Assembly: GCA_001839685.1 (NCBI GenBank)
Contig: MLAK01000292.1
Coordinates: 47,893-111,892, forward strand
Source: Tritrichomonas foetus
Taxonomy: Eukaryota > Parabasalia > Tritrichomonadida > Tritrichomonadidae
DNA length: 64,000 nucleotides
Direction: 5' to 3'
The position numbers and the translations under genes were made by a program. Below the pieces are notes generated by a model. The model saw nothing but the letters and a program-made list of their open reading frames with translations, did not search any database and was not told the DNA's origin. Positions within the stretch are counted from its first letter, which is position 1; the number at the start of each line of letters is the position of its first letter. Positions 1 to 10,112 of this stretch are shown in pieces.

Positions 1-1172
1 GAAAAGTTAAATTGGAATGGTTTCTCTTCTTTCTTTTCATTTTGTTCAATTTTTTGTGTTGTTGAAGTTGAAGATGTTGCTGGTGCAGAAAAGTTAAATT
101 GGAATGGTTTTGAAGAAGCGTTTTGGATTGAAGATGTAATTGGAAAGTTGAAACTTGGAAGTTCTGGCTTCTTTGGCTCTTCAGTTTTTGTTCCAAACGA
201 AGACAATTGATCAGATTTCTTATTTTCTTCAGCTTTACTTGTAGGAACATTGAAATTAAAAACAAGAGGAGATTGATCAGATTTTTTAATATCTTCTGTT
301 TTTACACCTGTTGTTGTTTGCGAAGGAGGAGTGAAGTTAAAGCTGAACGAAGTAGATGGTTCTGATTTCTTTGTCTCTTCTGTTTTATTTGTTGTAGGCA
401 AAGAGAAAGTATTTTGAGTGAATGATAGTTTTGTTGAATCTTCTTTGGCGTTTGTGTTTGATGCGGAAGGGAATGTAAATGTTGAATTTGATGCTCCTGG
501 AAGTGGATTCAAATTAGATAATGTATTTGTCAAATTGGTCTTATTTGCGGAAATTGCAGGTGATTGTGGTGGCTTTGATAAATTGCTAAAATCAATTGTA
601 TTTGGAGAATTCAATGATTCTTGCTTACTTGGTGAACAATTTGGTTTAGTTTGTGATGAATCTTTTGAATCATTTATGGAATTCATATTGAATAGATTAT
701 TATTTTTATCCGTCCTGATAGGTTTCTTTGAATTTTCTGTCTTATTTGAACCGAGGAAATTGCTGTCTGACAAAAGTTTAGATGAACTAAGAATTTGATC
801 GTCTTTTTTATTGCTTTGAGAAAACGATTGATTATTGAAAATAAAGCTTCCAGTTGTTGAGGCGGCTTTGTCAGAAGAGTTAGTACTCATTTGTCCAATA
901 TGAACGTTTGCTGTATTGAATGGCGAAGGATTTTGCATATTGAATGTCAAATTGGATTTTGTCGAATCAGTCGATTTTTCGATTGTTGAAGCGCTTGGAT
1001 CTTCTGAAGGATTTACTTTCGTGGCGAATTTGCTGGAAATTTGAGGTGGAATTAGGGCTGAATATAATTGGGGAGTATCTTCAATGAGAGCCTTCTTGGG
1101 CTCTAATTTGACACCCCAATCAATAGCGACACTGTGGCGGAAAAGAGGAATTTTCAGTTTTTTAGCTTCCAT
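1..1172 (-). CDS. FG-repeat nucleoporin, 3' end off the window
   Basis: An open frame runs from the ATG at 1170-1172 leftwards to the window edge without a stop, about 390 codons, so the C-terminus is missing. The first 40 residues are the most ordered part (LFRHSVAIDWGVKL then a Pro-rich stretch). The rest is rich in Ser, Thr, Asn, Lys and Pro, with spaced Phe motifs such as SFNFP, FSFNF, VFNFN and PFQFNFSAP (the last core is repeated near the edge) and an occasional SFG. Such disordered Phe-repeat chains are typical of nuclear pore FG nucleoporins that bind import and export receptors in the pore channel. FxFN rather than FxFG is the commonest core. It is divergently arranged with the VPS9-like gene across a roughly 300-bp spacer. 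The family is fairly clear from composition; which nucleoporin it is cannot be said. Confidence 0.7.
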   Translation of the reverse strand, partial: MEAKKLKIPLFRHSVAIDWGVKLEPKKALIEDTPQLYSALIPPQISSKFATKVNPSEDPSASTIEKSTDSTKSNLTFNMQNPSPFNTANVHIGQMSTNSSDKAASTTGSFIFNNQSFSQSNKKDDQILSSSKLLSDSNFLGSNKTENSKKPIRTDKNNNLFNMNSINDSKDSSQTKPNCSPSKQESLNSPNTIDFSNLSKPPQSPAISANKTNLTNTLSNLNPLPGASNSTFTFPSASNTNAKEDSTKLSFTQNTFSLPTTNKTEETKKSEPSTSFSFNFTPPSQTTTGVKTEDIKKSDQSPLVFNFNVPTSKAEENKKSDQLSSFGTKTEEPKKPELPSFNFPITSSIQNASSKPFQFNFSAPATSSTSTTQKIEQNEKKEEKPFQFNF

Positions 1173-1475
1173 CACCTATTATTTCGAATATTTTCAATGA
1201 CAATTTGAATGTTAACAATTTTGGTCATTCGAGTCTGAATAGGTTAGTTCACCTCTAACAGTGAAATCATGGTAATTTTTTTTTCACCATTGTTGTTTTG
1301 AATTCATTTCAACGATAGAAACTTTTTAAAATCATATATGGCCGTTAAATGAATTTATATGACTAAATATCAATTGTAAAAGTGAAAATTTATCATATTA
1401 TTCATGAATTTCGTTGGCTTCATCTTAAATGTCGTTAAATCCCGAATAATATCAATTGAAGCCGAAATAAGAATC
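1173..1475. promoter_or_regulatory. Divergent promoter spacer (FG-Nup / VPS9-like)
   Basis: This 303-bp AT-rich spacer lies between two divergent start codons. It holds TGGTCAT at 1222-1228 and AACTTTTT at 1320-1327, the two motifs that recur upstream of many genes in this window. No ORF of note is present. The regulatory role is inferred from recurrence only. Confidence 0.4.
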
Positions 1476-3299
1476 ATGGACGAACAATTAAAAGTCCTCC
1501 CTTTATCGCCAGGCACAACATCAAAAGACATTACATTATTATCTCTCCAACGAAACATCAAAGCAACACTCCACGACTTACTAATTCAATACTGCCATTC
1601 AATGGGACAAGTTTCTCTAGCATCGGCGCCACTGCAACAAGCGATTTCGTGTCATTTATATACCCTCAAACAAGACGCTTTCCAAATTCTTCTCCAAGAG
1701 CTTTACGGACAACAGTCTGCATTAACGACATATGTAGGTGCAGACTATCAAAAATATATGAATGATTCAGATATGCCTGCAGATATTCATCTTAAAATGA
1801 TCGCTTTAGTTTTTCCATGGGAATTCATTATTGATCTTCTCAATAGTACCAAGTTTTTCACTACTTTAATTAAAACAGTTTTAAATTATAATCCAAAAAA
1901 ACATTCACAGTCAGTTTCAGTTATTTTCAATCAAATAAGAAAATTCCAAACACTTCCATCACTCACTAAAAACAATTTATTCTTCACTGCTAAAGCTCCA
2001 ATGTATTTTGCTTTATCTGAACACTTAGTTACTGTTTTCACGCATAATGCAATGATGAAAGTTGATTGGGATCCTCTCAGGAACTTTTCAACTGCTGAAA
2101 AATGTGCTTTAATTGCACAGCATGGTATGACCATTTGTGAACTTAATCAGGAAATTGTTGGAATAATTAAAAAAGCAGCCGATGATAAAAAAAATGATCC
2201 AAACCGACAAAGTGCTTCTGATATTTTCAATTATTTAAGACCAATTGAAAGTATTCAGCCTAAAAACTCAAGTGAATCTTCAGCAGATATTGAAAAATGC
2301 GAATTACCTGAATTAACTCATATTATTCTTGAAATACGAAAAATTCCTTATCAGCCTTCACCTTCAGCAATGCTTTTTTCGTTGACCAATGCTTTACAAT
2401 GGTTAAATGCAGCATTAACTACTGATGGAAGAATGGTTGGAGCTGATGAAACATTTCAATTTTTTGCTTATTGTCTTTCTGTTGCAAAATTATGGTGTTT
2501 ACCTGGAATTATCACATTTATTGATAAATTTATCGATGACGCTTTACACGAAACTAAATATGAATATTATATTGAACAACTTCGATCAAGTTTAGAATTT
2601 ATAGATAATCGACTTCTACCTGTTCAACCTTTCTTAGTTTTCCCGTTTGCTGATCCCCCACCAAACCTCATTGGGAAATTGAACCGAGTTGGAAGTGAAC
2701 CAGTTCAAATGAAAGGTTTTCAAATTTATGCATTCCCAACTTGGTCCGATGAACATGATAGTTTATTACCATCTATGATTAATTATACTGGTGGTGTAGA
2801 TGTATCAATTTGCTATCAATATAATCTAACTAATGCGAATGTTCTTGAATTGTTTCCGAATTTTGATGCAATTCCTACCCTTCATGGTACTTTCCTCCAA
2901 TTAACTGATCAAATGATAAAAGAAAAATGTATGATTAGAGTTGAAAGTGGTGACTATGAAAAAGATAAAGATGATACTGAAATAATATCAGCAATGATGT
3001 TAATGTCTGCATCAAAAATAAAAAATCCAAAAACTTCATTGCTCGATCAAATTTATGCAAACGTCAAAATAGAATGGCATTTAAGATCACCTTCAGGAAG
3101 AACTGCAATTCGAACAGCAGTAGCTGAAGTTCAGCGAGCGTTGGTTATTCTTAACTCACTTCCTGAGAATTTCTTCATTGATGGTGTTTTAAATACTCAA
3201 ACTGTGACGGCAATGAGAGAGTTTGTAAAGGCCAAAGATAATAAGTTAATTGTAACTCCCAAAGTGTTTAATTATATTATATCTTCTGTTCGTAAATAA
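1476..3299 (+). CDS. VPS9-domain-like protein (putative Rab5-type GEF)
   Basis: A protein of 607 residues if started at ATG 1476; an in-frame ATG at 1404 would add 24 residues that look less coding. Around residues 318-375 the segment GADETFQFFAYCLSVAKL, followed by a Leu/Ile-rich helix and LRSSLEFIDNRLL, resembles the core of VPS9 domains, where the conserved Asp-Glu after Ala and the later helix with a Phe-Ile pair form the Rab5/Rab21 exchange surface. The N-terminal half is helical with no recognised domain. The C-terminal 220 residues are a separate mixed region. If correct, it would activate endosomal Rab GTPases, a family that trichomonads have in large numbers. The match is by pattern only and could be a different helical fold. 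Confidence 0.5.
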   Translation: MDEQLKVLPLSPGTTSKDITLLSLQRNIKATLHDLLIQYCHSMGQVSLASAPLQQAISCHLYTLKQDAFQILLQELYGQQSALTTYVGADYQKYMNDSDMPADIHLKMIALVFPWEFIIDLLNSTKFFTTLIKTVLNYNPKKHSQSVSVIFNQIRKFQTLPSLTKNNLFFTAKAPMYFALSEHLVTVFTHNAMMKVDWDPLRNFSTAEKCALIAQHGMTICELNQEIVGIIKKAADDKKNDPNRQSASDIFNYLRPIESIQPKNSSESSADIEKCELPELTHIILEIRKIPYQPSPSAMLFSLTNALQWLNAALTTDGRMVGADETFQFFAYCLSVAKLWCLPGIITFIDKFIDDALHETKYEYYIEQLRSSLEFIDNRLLPVQPFLVFPFADPPPNLIGKLNRVGSEPVQMKGFQIYAFPTWSDEHDSLLPSMINYTGGVDVSICYQYNLTNANVLELFPNFDAIPTLHGTFLQLTDQMIKEKCMIRVESGDYEKDKDDTEIISAMMLMSASKIKNPKTSLLDQIYANVKIEWHLRSPSGRTAIRTAVAEVQRALVILNSLPENFFIDGVLNTQTVTAMREFVKAKDNKLIVTPKVFNYIISSVRK

Positions 3300-3669
3300 A
3301 ATTTGTTTTTAATCGTTAAATCTAATCTATTCATCTTTTTCTTCATCCTTTATCATTGCAACTTGCAGTGACACACAAAAAACATGAGTATTAATCACGA
3401 ACCATATCTTGGATAGAAATGAGAACTATCATTCTGATCTTCAAAAAGATGGTTTTATATTGTTTCATCAATATATGGAAATAGTGATTGAGATTTGGAT
3501 ATAAAGGTCTTGATTTGCAACCCTATTCACATTTTGTTTGAATTATATAAGAATGGAAATGTCGATGAATGGTTCGTCATTTTTGGTGATCACTTGAGAA
3601 TAAAGAAAAAAAATTATGATAATATAAACATTTATTAACAAACATACAAAAATTATGAAAACACAAAAA
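3300..3669. other. Convergent intergenic spacer
   Basis: These 370 bp lie between the 3' ends of the VPS9-like gene and the HP1-like gene. The sequence is AT-rich with T-rich and A-rich runs. I see no ORF, repeat or structured RNA in it. Confidence 0.5.
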
Positions 3670-4353
3670 CTATGTTATAGGATGAATAGTACATGCTTCA
3701 TCTTCATCGAACGTGATGCATTGTTCGTAGAATTTTGAAAGCTGATAAGGACACAATTTTCTAAGGACAGCTGATGGAACAATATGTATTTCTGATCGAT
3801 TTTCAAATCTCACGGCAATTCTAATTCCAGGATTTTTCATATCATCACCTTCATAACTTTTCACAATTCCCAAAATTGTGATTGGTCGCTCATTTTGCCC
3901 AGCATCAATTTCATTTTCAATTAATGAATCAGAATCATACAAATTTTCATCTTTCACAATATTTTCATCAACTTCATTTTGATAATCATCTTCAATTTTG
4001 TCATCATCATTTTCATCGTCATTTTCGCTTTCTCTCAAGTCGTAATTAGCATAATCATCTAAAATACTATTATTTTGAGCAATTTCATGTTCATGTGATG
4101 AAAAATTTTCGATGATTGAAATATCTTCACTGTTTGATTCAATGTCACTATTTTCAGTATTTCCATCTTTAGAAACGAATCTGTTGTTCGAAGCCGCATG
4201 CTTTCGCCAAAAATCAGATATTGCCGATAAAGAATAGATTATTTTTGGTCCATGCCATTTTGTTTCATCTTGCTTTAAAACTTTGTATTGGAGTTTCCCA
4301 TTGTGAAATCGATAATCGCTAATCTTCCATGTGTTTTTCCATGTTTTTCTCAT
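3670..4353 (-). CDS. HP1-like protein: degenerate chromodomain plus chromoshadow domain
   Basis: A 227-residue protein from ATG 4353. Residues about 10-52 follow the chromodomain pattern (KISDYRF, then NGKLQYKVL, then a C-terminal helix ending SDFWRKH). Residues about 65-150 are a very acidic Asp/Glu/Asn/Ser linker. Residues about 157-222 match a chromoshadow domain: ITILGIVKSYEG, a beta strand IRIAVRF, IVPSAVLRKLCPYQLSKFY and a closing CITF, closely paralleling the HP1 pattern with VPA, then CPQ, then FYE. The order chromo, linker, shadow is that of heterochromatin protein 1, which bridges methylated H3K9 nucleosomes and dimerises through the shadow domain. The three aromatic cage residues do not align in the first domain, so methyl-lysine reading is doubtful. 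Length agrees with HP1 (about 180-220). Confidence 0.65.
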   Translation of the reverse strand: MRKTWKNTWKISDYRFHNGKLQYKVLKQDETKWHGPKIIYSLSAISDFWRKHAASNNRFVSKDGNTENSDIESNSEDISIIENFSSHEHEIAQNNSILDDYANYDLRESENDDENDDDKIEDDYQNEVDENIVKDENLYDSDSLIENEIDAGQNERPITILGIVKSYEGDDMKNPGIRIAVRFENRSEIHIVPSAVLRKLCPYQLSKFYEQCITFDEDEACTIHPIT

Positions 4354-5360
4354 GAAAATTTTTCTGACATGTTATATGAAAAATGTATATCTCACTCATT
4401 TCGCCTATTTCTTGATGTTTTGTTGATGGTAAATTGAGCATTGTTAGATAAGGAAATATATTCATTAATATTGTTCATGAAACATTCTATCAATGACCAA
4501 AAGTGGAAGGTCATGTGTGAAAGAAGAAATGAACATTTCTAGATTGTTAGATGTGAATATATTTACCTTGGTTTTCAATTAAATGATGTGAAATGAAATT
4601 CATTTTTTTCTTGGATTAATGACAAGCTATGCAATCAACCAAGACATTGATCCAGCGATTTTACCACTCGAAGAAATATTATTTGATTTATCAGAAGACA
4701 ATATCATTGAAAATGTTGAATAAATAATATGATATCTTCTTAATTTTGTCATCTGAAGGAAATTTGAAGTTTTCTTTATAAAAATTGTGAAAATCAATCC
4801 TTTATATAATAATTCATATCGAAAATTATGTAGATTGCTTCTACATAATTGTTTTTAAATGAAATCTTTTTTCGATTTTTCATAATGCATCAATTCCAAG
4901 TTTAAACGATATTGATTTTGTATTGATAGTAATTTTTCAATTGCAGGTTAAAATATTGAAATCATTCGAATTGCCAAAGATTGCGATTCAACAGATATGG
5001 ATAGAAAAGTGATGTCTAAAATCTCGATAGTTTTTCACCGAAATCATATCTTTGAATGAATTCTTGAAATAAAATAGTTGGTTTTCGTGTCAAAAATACA
5101 ACTTCAATTCACTTAAATATCTAAAAGACAAATATGGTAAACAATAATAAATCACTAATTTCCATCAAGGATTTACTAACCATATTTGCATTTCTTGATC
5201 AAAAATATTTTCTTGCTTTTTTTATTATTTAAAATAAATAAGAAGGAAAAATAAAAAGAAATAATTTATTAATACAACTTTCTAAACAAACTGATTGATA
5301 ATAATAATAAAAAACACAAATAATGTGAATAATTTACAACACCAAACATTGTAAATTATT
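4354..5360. other. 1-kb intergenic region with possible coding relics
   Basis: Upstream of the HP1-like gene, ATGACCA occurs at 4493-4499 (TGGTCAT on the other strand). At 4619-4723 a short plus-strand frame starts with ATG and reads MTSYAINQDIDPAILPLEE, then a Leu/Ile/Glu-rich tail, before stopping after 34 codons. Another coding-like stretch around 4955-5060 reads IEIIRIAKDCDSTDMDRKV with no start. Together these could be the decayed remains of a trichomonad repeat-family gene, but they are too short to assign. The rest is AT-rich sequence with no visible feature. Confidence 0.3.
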
Positions 5361-6536
5361 TTAATCGAATTCATCGAAGTTGTCAAAATCATTTACATCT
5401 TCATCTTTCTTCTCACTGTCTGACATCTTTCGTGATGAACTGCTACTGCTTGATTTCTTGCTTGACGAACTTTTATGTCCATCAATGTCAGAATCACGAA
5501 GACTGAAATCGCTGTGCTTGCTTGATGATCTTGAAGAACTTTTTGGTGAAGATTTCCTTGAAGATCGAGCTGAGCTTCTTGTTGAACTCTTCGTTGAGCT
5601 TTTTGGTGTATTTTTTACGGAACTCTTTGCAGAACTTTTTGGTGTCGAAATGTTTGACATTTTTGTTGAATGATTTTCGAAATCATCAAAACCAGATTTC
5701 TTTGATTCACCATCAAAATTATCCAAATCTTCATGTTTGCTTCGGGGTGTTGAAGCCCTGCTTGATTTGTGTGAAGGCTTATCTTTATGTGATGCAGAAG
5801 AGTCAATAATTGAAGTTGATGTAATTGATTTTTCTGATTTTCCTGATTTTGCAGATTTTCCAGATGATAATGATGAAGAAGAAGAAGAGGAAGATGAAGA
5901 AGAAGATGATGAAGATTGTAATTTCTGAACTTTTTCATTCTCACGTCTGTCTTCAGGTGGATAACCAATTCGAATGGTTTCTTTACCAACTTTTGGTTTG
6001 ATTGAACTTGCCTTTGAAGATATGGAAGGTGATTTTTTATTACTTGAGTGAATTTGATAAGGTTGCATGATATCACCGGAATCCGAGGAATCTGAGCTAA
6101 GATCTGACGGATCACTAAATTCCTCGCTTGATGAAGAAGACGAACTTCTTCTCCTTTCTTGAAATCTCGATTGAGACACTGGTTTGAATCTGTCGTAATC
6201 ATCCTGAAAGAGATCTAGATTTGCATATCGATCTGGTTCAACTGGCCTTCTTGCTGACATTGCATTCCAATCAATATCGTTCAATTTCTTTCTTCTTGAT
6301 GATTGAGGAGAAATTCCGGTCATTAATTGATCATGTGCATGCATATTTCTCATCAAATTGTTACGATATGCTTTCGCTTTCTTATCTGCCATAACAATTC
6401 TGCGCGCTGGTTCTGGTTGAGTTGTATTAATTGTTGGCCTTGCTCGGGCAAGAGCCGACATGTGTTTCCGATATGCTTTCTCTTTCTCTTTGAGATCTAA
6501 ATATCGATTCGAGACAGGAAGTTCTCTTACGGACAT
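5361..6536 (-). CDS. CFAP97 (hemingway) domain protein with long Ser-rich tail
   Basis: A 391-residue protein from ATG 6536. The first 80 or so residues (NRYLDLKEKEKAYRKHM, then ARARPTINTTQPEPARR, then a basic helix with AYRNNLMRNM and a closing LMTGIS) fit the CFAP97/KIAA1430 domain. There, a basic helix is followed by a P-T-I/V-D/N-T-x-x-P core and a second helix. The family is tied to cilia and flagella, including sperm tail and axoneme assembly. From about residue 125 onward the chain is overwhelmingly Ser/Lys/Asp with a long uninterrupted poly-Ser run near residue 210. The tail ends in Asp/Phe repeats (NDFDNFDEFD). It is probably heavily phosphorylated and disordered. The serine run makes spurious antisense and shifted ORFs that were discarded. 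Confidence 0.6.
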   Translation of the reverse strand: MSVRELPVSNRYLDLKEKEKAYRKHMSALARARPTINTTQPEPARRIVMADKKAKAYRNNLMRNMHAHDQLMTGISPQSSRRKKLNDIDWNAMSARRPVEPDRYANLDLFQDDYDRFKPVSQSRFQERRRSSSSSSSEEFSDPSDLSSDSSDSGDIMQPYQIHSSNKKSPSISSKASSIKPKVGKETIRIGYPPEDRRENEKVQKLQSSSSSSSSSSSSSSSLSSGKSAKSGKSEKSITSTSIIDSSASHKDKPSHKSSRASTPRSKHEDLDNFDGESKKSGFDDFENHSTKMSNISTPKSSAKSSVKNTPKSSTKSSTRSSARSSRKSSPKSSSRSSSKHSDFSLRDSDIDGHKSSSSKKSSSSSSSRKMSDSEKKDEDVNDFDNFDEFD

Positions 6537-7183
6537 AATAACTTAACGTACTTTGATTTATCAAAAAGTTGAAAACATAATATCTCTTTCAGAAAAACTT
6601 GGACTGTCAATATTATAATGTTCATAAATTTATGTCAGTCAATTATTTTTTCCTGAAAAATGATATATCGATTATTAATAATAAAGCATAAATATTTTGA
6701 TATACTTTAGATATAAAATAAATTTTAAAAGCATTTAATAATACATTATGATTGTTATCTATTATATTTTATTATTATGAATAATACCTGCGATATTAGT
6801 GTTCTTGGGCATTTGGATAGATTAAAACATTATTATGCTTTAATCCAATGGCCAAATAGTATTGAAACACTATCCAAAAGACTTTGATATACGATATTTG
6901 TTTATCAAGCTCAATAATTTTGGCCGATTCGATGTTCTCGTTGAAGATTATAATTTGAATTAATTCGACCGAGTATTTATTCATTTAGATAATTATTTCC
7001 AACATAAATTTTCAGAACTTCTTTAAAAATTTCTAAAGAGACATCCACATTATTGAATGATTTATATCGACTTGATAAAGAAACTTTTATTGATTATTTA
7101 TTCTTTCAGATTCTTCACAATTTTGTAAATTATAATGTATTCAAAAATTGTGATACAAAATCTAGTTTTTCGTGGAATTATAC
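6537..7183. other. Intergenic region upstream of CFAP97-like and phosphatase genes
   Basis: This 647-bp spacer separates two divergent genes. AAAAAGTT at 6563-6570 sits 27 bp upstream of the CFAP97-like ATG. Two weak coding-like tracts occur near 6777-6984 (one on each strand), neither with a recognisable product. The rest is AT-rich. Confidence 0.35.
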
Positions 7184-8281
7184 ATGACATTCCACTTAGT
7201 TGTTGACTTTTTACTTGATCTTCTCCAAAAAAGCGATGAATATTCTCGACTGACTGGAGATCTTTTTCATGATCTTACAGCAAAAACGATATCAGACATA
7301 TGTGATTCAGCTACCAATGTTTTTAAGAATGAAGAGATTTTATTAAATTTGAAAGGAGACTACATCATTGTTGGTGACTTGCACGGACATTTCTTTGACT
7401 TAATTCGAATATTAAAACATTTTGGAATGCCGCCACATGTGAAATACATTTTTCTGGGTGATATTGTAGATAGAGGTGAATTTTCACTATACACTACGAT
7501 TTCGATTTTTGCCCTGAAATGTGCTTATCCAGATTCTATTTTTTTAATTAGAGGAAATCATGAGTTTGAAAATATTAATTCACAATCAGGTTTTAATGAT
7601 GAAATAAAAGAAATATTTTTTTCTGACCCCAACGAAGCAACCTTGGTTTTTCATGCGGTCAATCAAACTTTTTCGTATTTGCCGATAGCAATTATTTTAA
7701 ATGATGATATTTTATGTGTTCATGGAGGAATAGGTCCATCATTCCAAAGTATTGATCAAATAAACTTAATAGCGCGTCCATTTTTGTCAATTTATGGTGG
7801 AATTGCGAATTCTATTTTGTGGAGCGATCCAAACGATAATGTTGATACTTTCCGTCCTTCCAAGCGTGGTGTTGGATTTGATTATGGATTTAAAGCGATA
7901 GATGCTTTTCTTTCGAATAATAATTTACGACTACTTGTCAGAGGACATGAAAATATTGCAGAAGGAGTGAAATATTCTCTCCAAAACAAAGTAATAACTG
8001 TTTTTAGTGCATCTAACTATTGTGGATCTTTGAATAATGTTTCTGGTGTTCTAATTGTGTCACAAGAGAATGGTGAATCATTTCATACATTTCCTTCTCT
8101 TTCACCTTATATTCAAAGACCATCTAAAAAAGCAAATATATCGCAAAATCGATCAAATTCGCACAGAAAGTCTTTTGGCCTTTCCAAATCTAGTATTGGA
8201 TCTTTGAATCAAAAAATATCGATATCAAGTCATCGAAGAGTATCGTCAGGAATATTTCCACGAAGAATTAATTTTTGCTGA
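7184..8281 (+). CDS. PP1-like serine/threonine protein phosphatase (PPP family)
   Basis: The frame is open from 7172, but that codon is GTG; the first ATG is 7184, giving 365 residues. All PPP metal and catalytic motifs are visible: GDLHGH near residue 65, GDIVDRGE near 92, RGNHE near 124, then HGGIGP, RGHE and SASNYCG. These bind the two catalytic metal ions and the phosphate. The core is close to the PP1/PP2A length of about 300 residues, with an N-terminal helical lead and a basic Ser-rich tail of about 60 residues (HRKSFGLSKSS, then SSHRRVSSGIFPRR). It is probably a soluble phosphatase of the expanded trichomonad PP1-like set. A paralogue lies at 48092-49510. Specific subfamily is not resolved. 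Confidence 0.9.
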   Translation: MTFHLVVDFLLDLLQKSDEYSRLTGDLFHDLTAKTISDICDSATNVFKNEEILLNLKGDYIIVGDLHGHFFDLIRILKHFGMPPHVKYIFLGDIVDRGEFSLYTTISIFALKCAYPDSIFLIRGNHEFENINSQSGFNDEIKEIFFSDPNEATLVFHAVNQTFSYLPIAIILNDDILCVHGGIGPSFQSIDQINLIARPFLSIYGGIANSILWSDPNDNVDTFRPSKRGVGFDYGFKAIDAFLSNNNLRLLVRGHENIAEGVKYSLQNKVITVFSASNYCGSLNNVSGVLIVSQENGESFHTFPSLSPYIQRPSKKANISQNRSNSHRKSFGLSKSSIGSLNQKISISSHRRVSSGIFPRRINFC

Positions 8282-8426
8282 TCCAAATGCGATTGGAAAA
8301 AAAGAATATTATTATTTTTTTAAAAAAAAATCGTAATTAATGTGTTACTCTAAAATTTTTAATAGATTAGTAAATAAATAAATTACATTTTATGCGAAAA
8401 TTTTTGTGCTTTCATCTTAGTTTTCT

Positions 8427-9948
8427 TCATTCATCTTTGTTTAATTCGTCGCTATGTTCAGTATTGCCGGTTAAATCAAAATTTACATTGAAATCATCAG
8501 GTTTAAGTGATAAATCAAAAGCAGGCAATTCAGGGCCAAATATGCCATTGATGTCAATTCCCGAAGTAAAATCGAATAAATGTGCAAAAGGATTTTTCTG
8601 TGGTTTCATTTCCATTTCTGGAATTGGCGGCGGTGGTGGTCCATGGTCATTCATGTCAATATCAAGTTCAAAGTCAAACTTACTCATTTTTTCTTTAATT
8701 TCATCTGATAACGATGTTGTATTCCAATTCATTATTTCATTCTTTCGAAACTGAATCCATTCTTCATTTTTCAATATTTTATTATCAATTAAAATGGCTA
8801 GTTCCATTACAAAACCAATAATTGAAGCATTTTCTCTCCATTTGTTATAAGAAGCAACCTTAATGATCCTTTTTGGACATTTTTCCAAAATTAAATTTAA
8901 AATATTTTCATTTTCTTTAAAAACTTTTATGAATTCCAAAAAAGCAAGATGATAAAAACTATTACTTTTGTTTTCAAAGAACAAATCAAGCAAGTTTGAA
9001 AGTACTTCATGGTTAGATAAAAATAATATAAGATTATTGTTTTCTTTTGTATTTGTATTCTTAAAATTCGCTATAACTCTCAAAAAAATAACATTTATTT
9101 CATCAAGAAAGTTGACTGTCGGCTGGAGAAGATGATTTATGGCATGATTTATTATTTTTTCATTTTCAGGAAGGGATAGACAGATTCTGAAGATTATTAA
9201 TTCATATTCTGGATATAATTCTAATATTCGATTCAAAAGACACGGCAATTCATCAATAATTAGTTCTAAATAGTTGTTAAGTATACCAAAGCTCAACAAT
9301 TTCAAAATCAAAAGAATTTTTTTATGAGAAAAAACGAAATTTGAAAGTTCTTGAAAGATAAAATTCGCAGTTGTTAATTCCTCTTCATTGAAATGATTTG
9401 GATAATATTTTTCTTTAGAAATGATTAAAAGGATACACCAAGTCAGTAAATAATTGTCACTGTTAGAAAAAGTGATGTATGTGTGTAGAAAATCATTTAT
9501 TTGAGGAATATCAATCATTTCAAACAATTTGGGAATATAATTGTGTATGTTTGGAATAATTCTATCCTGATAGTCTATAACTGCTTTTGTAACAAATTTT
9601 ATTGAAATTTTAAGGCTATCAATTGAATCTCTATTAATTTTGTCAAAAATTTGCTTAATTAAGGAATGATTACAAAATATTTTGTATAAAATGGGATTTT
9701 GTGTGGTTTGTAATAATGAAATTAATTTATCATTATATTTTCTATCACATTTTTCATATATTATTTCAATGATTTCTTGAAGATTGTTTGATAAACTGGA
9801 ATTAGAAAGAAAAAAAAAACTAATTAATCAGGGAATCATCTTCCGCACGAAAAGTATCTTCAAATTCTGGTAATTCTATTATATTTTTCAAAGATGTGTC
9901 AGGTGATTCGATTTCAAGTTTGATGTTTTCGAATTTTTCTTCATCCAT
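8427..9948 (-). CDS. SAPS-like phosphatase-associated protein with putative 25-nt intron
   Basis: Annotated as join of exon 1 (9948-9821) and exon 2 (9795-8427), 498 residues. Exon 2 has no in-frame ATG near its 5' end and is closed upstream by a stop. A short ATG frame (MDEEKFENIKLEIESPDTSL onwards) runs into TAG at the proposed donor. Removing 9820-9796 (25 nt, GT..AG, with CTAAT just before the acceptor) joins the frames exactly. The joined N-terminus, with a T-S-L-x-x-I-I-E start, then DDSLINYLSNNLQEIIEII, resembles the start of SAPS/PP6R proteins, alpha-solenoids that bind PP6/Sit4-type phosphatases. The rest is helical solenoid, and the tail holds PPPPPIPEMEM followed by an acidic Phe-rich end. 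SAPS assignment is by pattern and tentative; the intron is inferred. Confidence 0.55.
9796..9820 (-). other. Putative ultra-short spliceosomal intron (25 nt)
   Basis: On the minus strand this begins GT followed by a run of nine more T, continues CTTTCTAAT and ends TCCAG. Donor GT, acceptor CAG and a CTAAT branch-like element directly before the acceptor are all present. Its length leaves remainder 1 on division by 3, and removal repairs the frame, converting TA plus T to a Tyr codon. The donor does not match the GTATGT consensus known from longer Trichomonas introns. Confidence 0.5.
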
Positions 9949-10112
9949 GTAACTTGTGATAATATTTCAAAAGATATTTGGTCATAGTAATCATCAAAAA
10001 TTCTCCACTTTTGAAAAAGATTTTCATTTTGAATACTTTACCTCTATCACAATTGTGAGCAAAAAAATATATGTACGTTTAAGAATTATTAATCTAAAAT
10101 CATTACTTCAAA

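Noticed and set aside
6796..6984. 62-codon minus-strand ORF between the CFAP97-like and phosphatase genes
   Set aside because: Very short, no family, AT-driven composition, and a competing plus-strand tract of equal quality.
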